Source: an uncultured Alphaproteobacteria bacterium
GTDB taxonomy: Bacteria > Pseudomonadota > Alphaproteobacteria > CAAHEQ01 > UBA3637
Direction: 5' to 3'
DNA length: 57,113 nucleotides
NCBI GenBank assembly: GCA_944393195.1
Contig: CALXZG010000007.1
Span: forward strand, 1-57,113
The translations under genes and the position numbers were made by a program. Of the stretch, positions 17,297 through 26,862 are shown one piece after another. How positions within the stretch are numbered: position 1 is the stretch's first letter; the number at the start of each line of letters is the position of its first letter. The notes under the pieces were generated by a model. It was not told where the DNA came from. It saw only the letters and a list, made by a program, of their open reading frames with translations, and ran no database searches.

Positions 17297-17326
17297 CGTC
17301 ATTCCCGCGCAGGCGGGAATCTCTTA
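17297..17326 (+). repeat. Dispersed palindromic repeat (GCGCAGGC type)
   Basis: CGTCATTCCCGCGCAGGCGG followed by GAATCTCTTA; its core matches the copy at 53067-53100. Confidence 0.85.
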
Positions 17327-17387
17327 ACGTACGCCCCATTACAAACCTATCATCCCCACCCAAAAACAGAACATAATCCATAAAAAA

Positions 17388-17417
17388 ACGCCCGCCGAAA
17401 AGCGGACGTTTTTTGTT
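17388..17417 (-). terminator. Terminator hairpin of the virB2-like gene
   Basis: An AAAACG...CGC stem against GCGGACGTTTTTT around a CGAAAA loop; runs of A on the left and T on the right mean it could act in both directions. Confidence 0.6.
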
Positions 17418-17430
17418 TGCTGTTGCGATG

Positions 17431-17787
17431 TTATTGAGACAACGTATCATCGAAGCTTTGAACATCGGCCACAGATTGACTGCTACTACGTGTCACGTAG
17501 TCGACAACCGCACCGGCCACGGCAACAATCGCCAACCCGGCGGCCAAAGCCCCTAACCAAGCCCAACGGACTTTACCAAAGATAGCCGCAAAGCCTAAAC
17601 CGACCAAGCCGAAGCCGCCGATGATGAAGATAACCGCACGCACGTTTTTAAATGTTTGCGTCATCCGTGTGACAACAATATCAAATACGTTGTTGGTGTT
17701 CCCCATCGCACTAGCGCTGGCGTCCAAAGCCGTAAATGCCAAAGCAACCACGGCAAAGAACAAGAAATATTTTAAAAATTTAGTCAT
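17431..17787 (-). CDS. virB2: VirB2-like type IV secretion pilin
   Basis: A 118-residue protein with a hydrophobic signal (about 1-27, ending ASASA), a short exposed loop and two further transmembrane helices (about 50-68 and 72-92). This is the layout of VirB2/TrbC pilins. The ribosome site AAGGAGATATAG precedes the ATG. It stands alone, minus strand, directly upstream of the divergent pilus operon and 13 kb from virB3-virB4. It could supply the VirB-type pilus or channel pilin. The family call rests on topology and size, so related small two-helix proteins remain possible. Confidence 0.7.
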   Translation of the reverse strand: MTKFLKYFLFFAVVALAFTALDASASAMGNTNNVFDIVVTRMTQTFKNVRAVIFIIGGFGLVGLGFAAIFGKVRWAWLGALAAGLAIVAVAGAVVDYVTRSSSQSVADVQSFDDTLSQ

Positions 17788-17998
17788 GACTATATCTCCT
17801 TAATCTTAAGTTTAAGGCATAGAGAGGTCTCTATCCTTAATTTTATTATACATGGTTTTTCCATTTTGTCCAGCGTTCATTAGGACTTTCTGCGAAAAAA
17901 AAGAACATTTGTTAATAAAAAATTAAAGATTATCCCTGTAAGATACGGTTATACAATTGTATCCGGTTTGTTTTTTGGTGCCAAAGGAAATAGACAAC
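17788..17998. promoter_or_regulatory. Divergent control region: virB2-like gene / type IVb pilus operon
   Basis: Both units start within 212 bases. On the left is the virB2 ribosome site next to a small TTAAACTTAAG palindrome. The centre is AT-rich. AAAGGA precedes the pilus-operon ATG at 17999. Exact promoter boxes were not resolved. Confidence 0.45.
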
Positions 17999-19141
17999 AT
18001 GTTGAAAAAAAATATATTTTTTGCTTTCCTGAGCGGTGTTTCCGCGATAGGGATCGGGTTGTGTTCTGTCGCTGTATCGGCCGATATGGCCCAAGGGGAC
18101 GGGGATCCTGATGAAGTTGCGGCGATAGCGGCGACCGAAAAAAAAGAAAATTCAACCGATAAAACAGGGGCTTTACGCGCCGATGAACGGGGGGAAACCG
18201 CCGATAATGCCGTGGCAACGGTAACGGCCGACGGTGATTTCCTGTTACCGACGTATTTTTTACCCGGCGAAGTGACGGCAACCGGCACGGCAACGGCCGT
18301 GGGAACCAATCGTATTTCGGACGAAACAAAAACGGCAACGAATGAAGGGAGCGCGGCAGATGCTTTTCTGGCACAGATAGCGGCTGCCGGCTTTGATACA
18401 TCGGATGTCGGCGGAAAATCGGCTGTGCCGGCGCCTCTCACAACGGCACGCGTATCGGCTGAGGGCACGCAATCGACAACACCTGTTGCACCGCGTGAAG
18501 CGGCGCCGGCAACGGACGATGCGGATGATTTGGAAGCGTTGTTGGCGGCGGCCGCCGCCGTACCGGTGGTGACGGATGTATCGACGCATGTGGAACCGTC
18601 GGAACCGACACCGGGTGTTCAAGGTGAGATCAAAAAAAGCAAACCGTTATTGGTACCGTTGGCACCGGTGACGGAAACGGTGGCCACGGCCGAACCGACT
18701 TTACCGCCGCGGATACGGGCCGTTGCGCCGTCGGCTTACGCGGATGACATTTTGGCGGCTTTGGATAACGGGGGGAAAGTACCGTTCCGCATGCCGCACG
18801 AGATGAAGATTTCTTTCTATCCCGGGGAAAGTTCTTTTTCGGGACAATCTTTGAAATGGGTGAAGGCTTTTGCCAAGACGGCTTTGTTGGATCCGCGGTT
18901 AATTGTTGAGATACGGGCCAGTTGTCAGGATGCGGCGTTGCAGGATAAACGGTTATTGTTGATTCAAAATGCGTTGCGGGGTGCGGGATTATCAACGCAT
19001 CAAATCAAAGTTGTCTTTGTGGAACGACCGGTGGACACGATGTTGTTACGGGCTATCCCGCGACCGGAAGCAGGGGAAATTGTTTCCGAAACGGACCTGA
19101 AAAAAAGTGCCTCAAAAAACCGGCGCGTCACAAAATGGTAA
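17999..19141 (+). CDS. Secreted protein with OmpA-like C-terminal segment; first gene of pilus operon
   Basis: A 380-residue protein. The start MLKKNIFFAFLSGVSAIGIG opens a signal peptide (cleavage probably after VSADMA or nearby). Residues about 30-240 are low-complexity, rich in A, T, E and P, and look disordered. The last 120 residues contain a pattern similar to the peptidoglycan-binding OmpA domain: VEIRASCQD, then LQDKRLLLIQNAL and AGLSTHQIKV. It may anchor the pilus machine to the cell wall, a job that other type IV pilus systems give to FimV- or TsaP-like proteins. No specific family was recognised. It is followed 67 bases later by the PilL/TcpQ-like lipoprotein. Confidence 0.7.
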   Translation: MLKKNIFFAFLSGVSAIGIGLCSVAVSADMAQGDGDPDEVAAIAATEKKENSTDKTGALRADERGETADNAVATVTADGDFLLPTYFLPGEVTATGTATAVGTNRISDETKTATNEGSAADAFLAQIAAAGFDTSDVGGKSAVPAPLTTARVSAEGTQSTTPVAPREAAPATDDADDLEALLAAAAAVPVVTDVSTHVEPSEPTPGVQGEIKKSKPLLVPLAPVTETVATAEPTLPPRIRAVAPSAYADDILAALDNGGKVPFRMPHEMKISFYPGESSFSGQSLKWVKAFAKTALLDPRLIVEIRASCQDAALQDKRLLLIQNALRGAGLSTHQIKVVFVERPVDTMLLRAIPRPEAGEIVSETDLKKSASKNRRVTKW

Positions 19142-19208
19142 AATATGTAAAAAAAGCCTTGTATTGGCATTTAAAATACGATACAGTAGCAGGAAAAAGG
19201 AGTTGACG

Positions 19209-20186
19209 ATGGCAAATATGAAATTATTACGGGGCTTGGCCGTGTTGATGACGGCAGGATGTGCTTTGGGATTGACGGCGTGTGCTACTTGTGAAGATGG
19301 GGCGTGTTCCGGGGACGAAGAAATGTATGTCGTCTATGATGACACGGCGGAAACGTATGCGGCGACTCCAAATTGTGCGGGCGCGGCGGGGGAATGCCTT
19401 GTCGGGCAGGATGACGGGTCTTTCTTAACGGAAAATTTTGTTGAAACGTATGCGGTCAATGTTCCGACTGCATCGAATGACGCAACGGGGAAAAAGGCTG
19501 CGGCGGATACGCTCGTCATTCAAGATGATGCGGCTTTGGCTTTATCTCGACCGGCGACAACACGCGGTGTGTCGGTTAAGAACAAACGGGTGGTGACGAC
19601 GGCTCCGGAAACGGTGACGGTTAAAACCGTTAAAACGGAAACGGTACCGGCGATGGTGATTATTCCGGCGGCTCCGGTAGAAAAACCGCCTGTTCAGGCA
19701 GAGGAACCGGCTGTTCAGGAAACGATAGCGGAAGCGGATGTGGTTTCGGAACCGGCGGTTGTGTCGGTTGAAGAAACCCTTGTTCCGACGGAACCTCAGG
19801 AAAAGAAAGTAACAACAACGATTACGGAAACAACAACAACCAAAAAGGTTCAGCCGGAAATTATTTCGGAAGACGGTGTTGAAACGGATACATTAAAAGG
19901 ACGAATTGCCTACGGGCAACAAATTCACGATTGGGAAGCGCGTCCCGGGGATACGCTGCGGACATTATTAATGGCATGGGGCGAAAAATCCGGATGGACG
20001 GTTGTTTGGAAACTGGATCGGGATTACCATTTGGAAGCAGGCGTTGTTTTCCGTGGGAACTTTACGGATGCGGCGGGGGCCATTGTTCGTTCTTTTGCCC
20101 GCGCAACACCGGCGCCGATCGGTACTTTCTATCAAGGCAACAGAGTGTTGGTTGTAAGCACGCAGGAGGATGAGAATGAACGCTAA
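19209..20186 (+). CDS. PilL/TcpQ-like pilus biogenesis lipoprotein
   Basis: A 325-residue lipoprotein. The start MANMKLLRG follows AAAAGGAG; the lipobox is LTAC at about residue 21. A long threonine/valine/glutamate-rich linker (about 110-220) leads to a C-terminal domain of about 95 residues: HDWEARPGDTLRTLLMAW, then W-T-V-V-W, a Y-H-L-E segment and FTDAAGAIVRSF. That is the TcpQ/PilL C-terminal pattern, the domain that stabilises the secretin in type IVb pili. The adjacent PilN-type secretin supports this. The stop overlaps the next start by 11 bases. Confidence 0.75.
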   Translation: MANMKLLRGLAVLMTAGCALGLTACATCEDGACSGDEEMYVVYDDTAETYAATPNCAGAAGECLVGQDDGSFLTENFVETYAVNVPTASNDATGKKAAADTLVIQDDAALALSRPATTRGVSVKNKRVVTTAPETVTVKTVKTETVPAMVIIPAAPVEKPPVQAEEPAVQETIAEADVVSEPAVVSVEETLVPTEPQEKKVTTTITETTTTKKVQPEIISEDGVETDTLKGRIAYGQQIHDWEARPGDTLRTLLMAWGEKSGWTVVWKLDRDYHLEAGVVFRGNFTDAAGAIVRSFARATPAPIGTFYQGNRVLVVSTQEDENER

Positions 20187-21834
20187 GTGGTTAAAGGTCG
20201 GTTTGGCGGCCGGTATTGTGGGTGGTATATTGGTCTTATCCGCCTGTAATCAATATGTTGAAAAAACCAATGACAAGATTGAAACGACTTTGGCGCGTGC
20301 CGAGGAGTACAGATTGCGGGCTTCTATTCCGGATTTGCCGCAACCGGTGGATACGGTTCGGATGGAAAACGATATCTGGTTGGGGAATTCAAGCGTTAAA
20401 ATCATGGAAGGCGATGCATTGCCGGCTTGGTTGGAAAAAGAAGACAGCGTGACGATCGCCATTGCGGAACAGGCAACTTTGCCGGTATTGGCGCAGGAAA
20501 TAACGGATATAACGGGTATTACGGTTCGTCTGGATGATTTAAAGGCGGAAAAAGCTGTTCCGGAAGAAGCCGTGCCGGTTAATTATTCCGGTAAATTAAG
20601 CGGGTTATTAAACTATTTGTCAAACCGGTATGGCGTTTGGTGGCGGTACAAAAACGGCGTGATTACGTTCTTTACCAAGGAAACGCGCGTTTTTACGGTT
20701 TATGCGTTGCCGACGGAAACAAGTTTGAGTTCGTCCTTGACCGGTGCATCGATGGGTGAAAGTTCCGGCGGCGGAAACGCAAGTTCATCTTTGTCAACCT
20801 CGGCCAATTTGGCATTGTGGGATAACATTGAAAAAGGGGTTGAACAAGTTGTCGGTGATCAAGGTGAGCTGGCTTTCAGTCGCGTGACGGGAACAGTGAC
20901 TGTAACGGCAAGTCCGTTTGTTATTCAAAAGGTGGCAAGCTATATCGCAACTTGGAATGAAAAACTGTCACGGCAAGTGGCTATTTCCGTGAAGGTATTA
21001 CAGGTTTCTTTGAACAACGAAGACAACTATGGCTTGGATTTACAGGCGGTGTTTAATTCAAACAACATTGCGGCGTCTTATTCCAGTCCGTATTTCATTG
21101 ATGCGGCGGGCGGAACGACAGGGGCCGGGGCCGTCGGTTTGTTATCGATGACGTTGTTGCGGCCGAGTTCCAAGTGGAAAGATACCAAGTCAATTATTCA
21201 GGCTTTCTCGACGCAAGGGAAGACGGCTTTGGTGACAAGCTCCAGCGTGACAACCTTAAATAATAAGGTAGCACCGGTTCAAATCGCGACGACTCAAAAC
21301 TATGTGAAAGAAACAAACGTGACAACGTCGGGCAGCGGGACGGATCGTAGCACCGAAGTGGATATGGACACGGATACGTTAAATTATGGCTTCACGATGG
21401 AAATTCTGCCACGGATTTTGGATCACGGCCGGTTGATCGTTTTATTTTCGATGACGTTAACGGATTTGTTGTCTTTGGATTCGTTCTCGTCCAACGGAGG
21501 ATACATGAACAACAACAGCAACACAACATCGGATGAAGAGGATTCTTCGGAAGAGGACGAGGGTGACAAAGAAACAACGATTGTTCAGTTGCCTAAAATG
21601 CAGATGCGCGGGTTTATGCAGGAAATTGCGATGCGGTCGGGGTCGACTTTGGTGTTGACAGGATTTGAACAGGTCAACAATACGATTGACACAGCCGGTA
21701 TCGGTAAAGCCAAAATGGGGCTGTTGGGCGGAAAGGCTTACAGTTCGAATACGCGGGACGTGATGGTGATTTTAATGACACCGGAGGTGTTGGAATCGCC
21801 GTTATCACCCGAAGCCAGAATGCGGGATTTTTAG
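20176..21834 (+). CDS. pilN: PilN-type type IVb pilus secretin (lipoprotein)
   Basis: A 552-residue outer-membrane secretin that forms the exit pore for the pilus. The ATG at 20176 was chosen because AGGAGG lies six bases upstream; an ATG at 20170 is too close. The lipobox LSAC is at about residue 22. An N-terminal STN-like domain, a serine/glycine-rich insert (about 190-210) and a C-terminal secretin domain are present. An acidic stretch rich in N, S, E and D (about 440-470) interrupts the secretin domain. It belongs to the PilN/BfpB/TcpC branch (R64 thin pilus, BFP, TCP). It overlaps the PilL-like gene and precedes pilO by 8 bases. Confidence 0.88.
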   Translation: MNAKWLKVGLAAGIVGGILVLSACNQYVEKTNDKIETTLARAEEYRLRASIPDLPQPVDTVRMENDIWLGNSSVKIMEGDALPAWLEKEDSVTIAIAEQATLPVLAQEITDITGITVRLDDLKAEKAVPEEAVPVNYSGKLSGLLNYLSNRYGVWWRYKNGVITFFTKETRVFTVYALPTETSLSSSLTGASMGESSGGGNASSSLSTSANLALWDNIEKGVEQVVGDQGELAFSRVTGTVTVTASPFVIQKVASYIATWNEKLSRQVAISVKVLQVSLNNEDNYGLDLQAVFNSNNIAASYSSPYFIDAAGGTTGAGAVGLLSMTLLRPSSKWKDTKSIIQAFSTQGKTALVTSSSVTTLNNKVAPVQIATTQNYVKETNVTTSGSGTDRSTEVDMDTDTLNYGFTMEILPRILDHGRLIVLFSMTLTDLLSLDSFSSNGGYMNNNSNTTSDEEDSSEEDEGDKETTIVQLPKMQMRGFMQEIAMRSGSTLVLTGFEQVNNTIDTAGIGKAKMGLLGGKAYSSNTRDVMVILMTPEVLESPLSPEARMRDF

Positions 21835-21842
21835 GAGCTTAA

Positions 21843-23162
21843 ATGGTTGGGGAAACGGACATCTTGGATAAGGAAGTCAGCGGCAACCGGAGCACCGGTG
21901 GCAGCGTCCAGATCGGTAATACGCGGTATGCCGTCGGGTTGATGTGGGCTCCGTTACAGAATCCGGACGATCCGTTGCCCGAAATCAGAGAGGCGATGGA
22001 AAGTGAGCCGGGGGCTGACTTATACTGTCAACGGACATCGGTCACACCGCAATACGGGTTAGGAAAAACGTCTTTGGGGCACCGGAGTGGCGAACCGTCT
22101 TTGGCGGCTTCGGTTGCGGCGGCTTTGTCGGATAAAACATCGGCTTGCGGTGTATTCAAGGTTGATGAAGGATGGTGGTTCTTTGCCATTCGAAATGATT
22201 TAATCTTGGCCGAAGAAGATGTATTGTTCGCTTCGGAAAGTGAGGCTAAACGCGCTTTCTTTGCGATGATGGCCGTGCCGGATTGGGATGTGCGGATTGT
22301 ACCGGCAGAGTGGCAGGTCGAAGGGACAACACAAATGTCCTTGGCCGACATGGTGGCGAACACGCGTAAAACGCGCTTGTTTGAGTTAAGTGCGACAAAG
22401 AAAACGCAGATTTTAGTCGTCGTTACCATTATTCTGATTGCTTTGGTGGTGGGGCTGGCGTATATCATTTATACGTTATTGCAAGGGGTGTTCACACCGG
22501 AAAAAATTGTGGTGTTGCCGACACCGGAGGTTGTCAAGCCGGTAGAGCCGGCACCCGAAAAGCCGAAGCCTTGGGAAAAAGTGCCGGATATGACGGTTTT
22601 CTTCAACAAGTGTTGGAATAATGCCTATCAATTGGATACGATTGTCATTCCGGGCTGGACGATGAATAAGGTGGTTTGTACACCGAAGGGCTTAACAACG
22701 GGATGGCGGTTATCGTGGCAACACGGCGGGCGCGTGGCTTGGTTAAAGTTTGCGATGGATGAATACAAGTTAAACCGTGTATCGATTAAGCCGGATCAAT
22801 CCGGAACGTCGGCCACGGGAAGTGTTCGGTTTACGGATATTCCGTTGGTGGCATCTGTACCGTCCTTAACGGCGGACCAATTACGGGATGAATTAACGGA
22901 TATTAAGCAGGCGACTGGGCTTCCGATTCAATTTTCGGAACAAACGATTGTGGATCCGCCGAACAATGCGGACGGCAGTATTCCGGCGAATCAACAACAA
23001 TACAAATATTTTGCTTTTGTGATATCGTCACCGTATTCTCCATGGGAATGGAAAGTATTTTTTGACAAGTTTTCGGGGGTTGAATTTTTAAAGATAGAAT
23101 TTGATCCGAATATAACGAGCAACAACAAATGGACCTATGAGGGGAGAATTTATGCGAAATAA
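21843..23162 (+). CDS. pilO: PilO-like (type IVb) pilus inner-membrane protein
   Basis: A 439-residue protein with a cytoplasmic N-terminal domain of about 185 residues, one transmembrane helix (about 185-210), a proline-rich linker and a periplasmic domain of about 200 residues. This is the PilO2/PilO layout of R64-type pili, where PilO links the cytoplasmic ATPase complex to the periplasmic alignment complex. The position between secretin and PilP supports the call. The ribosome site TAGGAG precedes the ATG. The C-terminal end overlaps the start of pilP by 11 bases. Confidence 0.8.
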   Translation: MVGETDILDKEVSGNRSTGGSVQIGNTRYAVGLMWAPLQNPDDPLPEIREAMESEPGADLYCQRTSVTPQYGLGKTSLGHRSGEPSLAASVAAALSDKTSACGVFKVDEGWWFFAIRNDLILAEEDVLFASESEAKRAFFAMMAVPDWDVRIVPAEWQVEGTTQMSLADMVANTRKTRLFELSATKKTQILVVVTIILIALVVGLAYIIYTLLQGVFTPEKIVVLPTPEVVKPVEPAPEKPKPWEKVPDMTVFFNKCWNNAYQLDTIVIPGWTMNKVVCTPKGLTTGWRLSWQHGGRVAWLKFAMDEYKLNRVSIKPDQSGTSATGSVRFTDIPLVASVPSLTADQLRDELTDIKQATGLPIQFSEQTIVDPPNNADGSIPANQQQYKYFAFVISSPYSPWEWKVFFDKFSGVEFLKIEFDPNITSNNKWTYEGRIYAK

Positions 23163-24096
23163 CATCTTTTCTTTAATTTCGATCATTGCAATGATGGCGG
23201 CCGGCGGAGCGGCTTTGGCTCAGGATGCGGCTTCCGTACCCACCCCGGTCCCCGAACCGGTTGTTGTCACGGATCCGGCGGCGGCTCAGGCCAAGCAACG
23301 CTTAGAACAGGAGTTAAGTGATACATCCTTAGCCGACAAGAAAGCGGTTGATTTTCCGAACCGGCCGTCGTTAGGGGATTTAGAGTTGGCTCCTTTACCC
23401 GGAATTAACGAAGTCAGTATTTCGGGACCGGCGCCGATGGCACAATCGGTATCGGCCAAAGATTTACCGAGTGAACAATTATTGGGACGGATTACGACGG
23501 AAGTATTTCAGGAAATGGCCGATTTGGAACGTGGCAATACATTTTTGCAGTTACAAATCAGCAAAGAAAAATTTAAAAATGCTTTAGAAGATGAAAAAGC
23601 GAAATATCGTCAAAAACGATTGAAAGAAATTTCCGAACGGGAAGAGGTTGTTCGCAGTCGTATCAAATGGTGGCAAGATCAAGAAAATATCCGCCAGGAA
23701 ATTGAAAAGAAAAAGGCCGAAGAAGAAGCCTTAGAACGGGAAATCGCGGAGCAGAAAGCCTATCGGGATCAGTTACGGAAAGAGGCACAAAAACGATCCG
23801 AAGCGGCGGCTGCGACAGCGACAACCGCTCAGGACGGTTCCGACACAAAACCGGTTGTTGTTGATACAGAACTGGCGGCACCGGCGGTAAACCAATTATA
23901 CGCTTTGGTTAGTGTGCGCGGTGTTAAGGGGGAATTGAGCGCCCGGTTAAAGAATGTGAATGACGGTGAAACTTTTGTCGTGCGGCGGGACGATGTATTG
24001 CCCAGCGGACATGTGGTTCGTGAAATTACGAAAGATACCGTGTCGGTTATGTATGGCAATACGCCGGATCAAATCGTAATGAAACCGGCCCAATAA
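23152..24096 (+). CDS. pilP: PilP-like periplasmic pilus protein
   Basis: A 314-residue protein. The start at MRNNIFSLIS gives a proper signal peptide (to about residue 23, ending ALAQ) and has GGGGAG six bases upstream; the longer frame from 23137 does not. Residues about 130-215 form a charged coiled coil. The last 95 residues are a small beta-rich domain (L-Y-A-L-V-S-V-R-G-V, ... D-D-V-L-P-S-G-H-V-V) typical of PilP, which docks on the secretin. The order N-O-P-Q-R matches the R64 pil operon. Confidence 0.8.
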   Translation: MRNNIFSLISIIAMMAAGGAALAQDAASVPTPVPEPVVVTDPAAAQAKQRLEQELSDTSLADKKAVDFPNRPSLGDLELAPLPGINEVSISGPAPMAQSVSAKDLPSEQLLGRITTEVFQEMADLERGNTFLQLQISKEKFKNALEDEKAKYRQKRLKEISEREEVVRSRIKWWQDQENIRQEIEKKKAEEEALEREIAEQKAYRDQLRKEAQKRSEAAAATATTAQDGSDTKPVVVDTELAAPAVNQLYALVSVRGVKGELSARLKNVNDGETFVVRRDDVLPSGHVVREITKDTVSVMYGNTPDQIVMKPAQ

Positions 24097-24112
24097 ATGA
24101 AAAAGGACGACT

Positions 24113-26845
24113 ATGTCGGGGGAAATGAATGAGACGGAAAAAACGGGCATGCCTGGGCAAGAGGCGGGTCAAACCGACGGAACGGTTGTAAATCCGTCGG
24201 AACAAAAGGCTGTTGACGGGTTTTCCGCGACTCCGCCGGTTGTACCGGCACCGAGAATCCCCGGTCACGAAACGGCACCCTCTGCCATTGATCATCCGTT
24301 CGGTGATGATTCCAATGGGGCAACCGGTGGTTCTGTATTCGAAGAAAAAGTGATTGTATCTGAACCCGACATTGATGGAGATGTTCCGCCGGTCACCGAA
24401 GGTGTGTCGGCGACGGTTGATGACGTGCCGGCTTCATTCCCTTCATTTTTACGGGAGGGCGTGACTGATGAACCGCCCGTTGAAACGGATGTATTAGTTA
24501 AAGCGGCGGAAGAGGATGCCGCTGATACGACTTGGGAAACAGTAGATACGGCGGTTACGGAACCGACATCGTTTCCTTCTTTTTTGCGGGAAGGAATTGT
24601 TGAGGATTCACCGGAAAAACCGGCCGTTCAGGCACTGATTCCGCCACTGACAGGCGATGTTGAAACGGTAGCAGAAAACACGTCGGCATCGGTAAATGTC
24701 GGGGAAGATGAGTTGTCATCGGTTGTCTCGGAAAATGCGGTGGATACACCTGTGAATGCGGAAACGGGTACAGCATTTGATCCGGATCATGGTTATACCG
24801 CGCCAGAACAACGTACAGAAGCGGATGTTGATTCGCGTGAAAATGATACCGTATCGGATACGGAAATGGTCGAAACGGACACGGTTAATTCGGAAGAACG
24901 TGTTGACGAAACCGGATCGGCTGTTGAAAGCGAAATGCCTAAGATAGCGGTCGGGATGGCACCGGCACCGATTGTGCCGCCGGTTGTGATTGATGAAGCG
25001 GACACCGTGTCAGAGACAACGGCACCACCGCCGGCCATTGATATAACGGAGATGGAAGAAATCATCGCAACACCGGAAGTCAGTAATAAGCCCGGACCGG
25101 GGTATCAAACGACGAATAAGGCTAAACCGCCTGTTGCCAAAGATATTGAAACGTTAAAGCTGGAAACGGTTGAAGACGAAGAGGCTATGACACCGGAGGA
25201 GGCTTTAATTCATCCGGTTTTACAGGCAGAAGCGCCGGCGGATACAACCGAAAAAGCACCGGTGGATTACAAATCGGCCGACTTTTTAAAAGAGCTTTTT
25301 GCCAATGATAATGAATGTATTACGGCACCGGACGGGTCTTTCCCGGTTCAGGAAAACATTCGGCAATTGTTGGCGTTATTTTCCAACGGCCGCTTTTTTG
25401 TGGCCGAGAACGCGAAATTTGACGGGCGGGTTTTAGGGTTAGAATACAAGGCCAGAAAACGCCGGTTACAGGTTGGCAAGCCGGAATATGTGCCGACGAT
25501 CGTCTTAAATGATATTTACGAATATGTGGCTCGGTCGAAATCGGCAACGCCGGTTGTGGAAACGGAAAACCAAGAACAAGCGCGTATGCAGCGGGACTTT
25601 GTCACGATTGTGTCTCGGGCGGCGATGGGACGGGTTTCCGATATTCATATCGTGGTGGCGGATCACACAACGGTTATGTTCCGCGTCAACGGGTTGATGC
25701 AGACCGAAATGGAATATAACAAAGAGTGGGGTGAAAGCTTTGTGCGGGCGGCTTTTGCGTCATCGGATATTTCGGATTCCAACTATGCACAGAATGAGTA
25801 TCAGGCCGCACAAAAGTTAGGGCGAACACCGTTACGCGGTTCTAACGGTCGGTTAATTTTACCGCGGAATGTGTTGGGTATTCGTCTGCAATTTAACCCG
25901 ATTGCTTTCGGCAGCCGGTATGTGGTTATGCGGTTGTTGTATGCCGAGGAAAATTCTGATTCCGCTTCGGATTTAGAGGTGTTGGGTTTTACAAAGCATG
26001 AATCCGAATTGTTTTATCAATTACGGGCGGTGCCGACGGGAATTGTTGTGATTTCGGGGCCGACGGGTAGCGGTAAGTCAACAACGTTGCAGCGAAACAT
26101 GATTGCAATGTTGCAAGAGCGCAATTATGAAATTAACTTAATCACGGTGGAAGATCCGCCGGAATACCCGATTCCGGGTGCGCGCCAGATGCCGGTGACG
26201 AATGCATCTATTGAAGAAGCCAAGGATCGTGAGTTTACAAAGGCTTTGTCGGCGGCGTTGCGGTCTGACCCAGATTCGTTAATGATCGGGGAGGTTCGAA
26301 CATTATCGGCGGCGGACTTGGCTTTCCGCGGTGCGTTGTCCGGGCATAATGTGTGGACGACCCTGCATGCCAACAGCGCGCCGGCGGTGTTGATGCGGTT
26401 AAAGGATATGGGGGTTGAAGACTTTAAGTTGCAAGATCCTGAAATTATGAAAGGGATGTTGGCACAACGGTTGTTCCGAAAGGTATGTCCGTATTGTCGG
26501 GTACCGGCGACGGCGCGATTGGATCATCCGGCTGTTCAACGGTTGCGGCGGGCTTTCGGAGATATCGGGCTATCCCATGCTTTCTTACGGGGTGCGGGAT
26601 GTAAGGAATGTGATTTCCGCGGGGTTAAAGGGCGAACGGTTGTCGGTGAATTTATTTTGCCTGATGCGACTTTCTTGGATTTAATGATTCGCGGGGAGTC
26701 TAAAAAAGCGATGAATTATTGGATCAATGATTTAAACGGACGGACGTTACGGGACGGGGCTTTGGCACGTATGTTGGACGGCGTGATTGATATTGAAGAA
26801 GTGGAACGTTGGACCGGATTTTTGGATCAGCAGATGATTTCTTAA
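24113..26845 (+). CDS. pilQ: PilQ-type type IVb pilus assembly ATPase with long acidic N-terminal extension
   Basis: A 910-residue GspE-superfamily ATPase. The C-terminal 520 residues hold the motor: Walker A GPTGSGKST (about 649-657), an Asp-box and Walker B (LMIGEV), a His-box (LHANS) and a CxxC...CxxC pair (about 791-794 and 831-834). The first 390 residues are unusual: acidic, low-complexity and apparently disordered, with the segment FPSFLREG repeated exactly twice (about 109-116 and 153-160). That extension is absent from R64 PilQ and may recruit a partner. The gene begins 17 bases after pilP and is followed by the platform protein. Confidence 0.88.
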   Translation: MSGEMNETEKTGMPGQEAGQTDGTVVNPSEQKAVDGFSATPPVVPAPRIPGHETAPSAIDHPFGDDSNGATGGSVFEEKVIVSEPDIDGDVPPVTEGVSATVDDVPASFPSFLREGVTDEPPVETDVLVKAAEEDAADTTWETVDTAVTEPTSFPSFLREGIVEDSPEKPAVQALIPPLTGDVETVAENTSASVNVGEDELSSVVSENAVDTPVNAETGTAFDPDHGYTAPEQRTEADVDSRENDTVSDTEMVETDTVNSEERVDETGSAVESEMPKIAVGMAPAPIVPPVVIDEADTVSETTAPPPAIDITEMEEIIATPEVSNKPGPGYQTTNKAKPPVAKDIETLKLETVEDEEAMTPEEALIHPVLQAEAPADTTEKAPVDYKSADFLKELFANDNECITAPDGSFPVQENIRQLLALFSNGRFFVAENAKFDGRVLGLEYKARKRRLQVGKPEYVPTIVLNDIYEYVARSKSATPVVETENQEQARMQRDFVTIVSRAAMGRVSDIHIVVADHTTVMFRVNGLMQTEMEYNKEWGESFVRAAFASSDISDSNYAQNEYQAAQKLGRTPLRGSNGRLILPRNVLGIRLQFNPIAFGSRYVVMRLLYAEENSDSASDLEVLGFTKHESELFYQLRAVPTGIVVISGPTGSGKSTTLQRNMIAMLQERNYEINLITVEDPPEYPIPGARQMPVTNASIEEAKDREFTKALSAALRSDPDSLMIGEVRTLSAADLAFRGALSGHNVWTTLHANSAPAVLMRLKDMGVEDFKLQDPEIMKGMLAQRLFRKVCPYCRVPATARLDHPAVQRLRRAFGDIGLSHAFLRGAGCKECDFRGVKGRTVVGEFILPDATFLDLMIRGESKKAMNYWINDLNGRTLRDGALARMLDGVIDIEEVERWTGFLDQQMIS

Positions 26846-26862
26846 AGAAAGAGGAGGCATAG

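Larger units (their letters stand above)
17057..17430. other. Intergenic stretch with two dispersed repeats
   Basis: No gene is supported. It separates lolD from the convergent virB2-like gene. It contains a GACCTGATC-type repeat (17106-17134), a GCGCAGGC-type repeat (17297-17326) and a hairpin at 17388-17417 that probably terminates the virB2-like gene. Confidence 0.6.
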
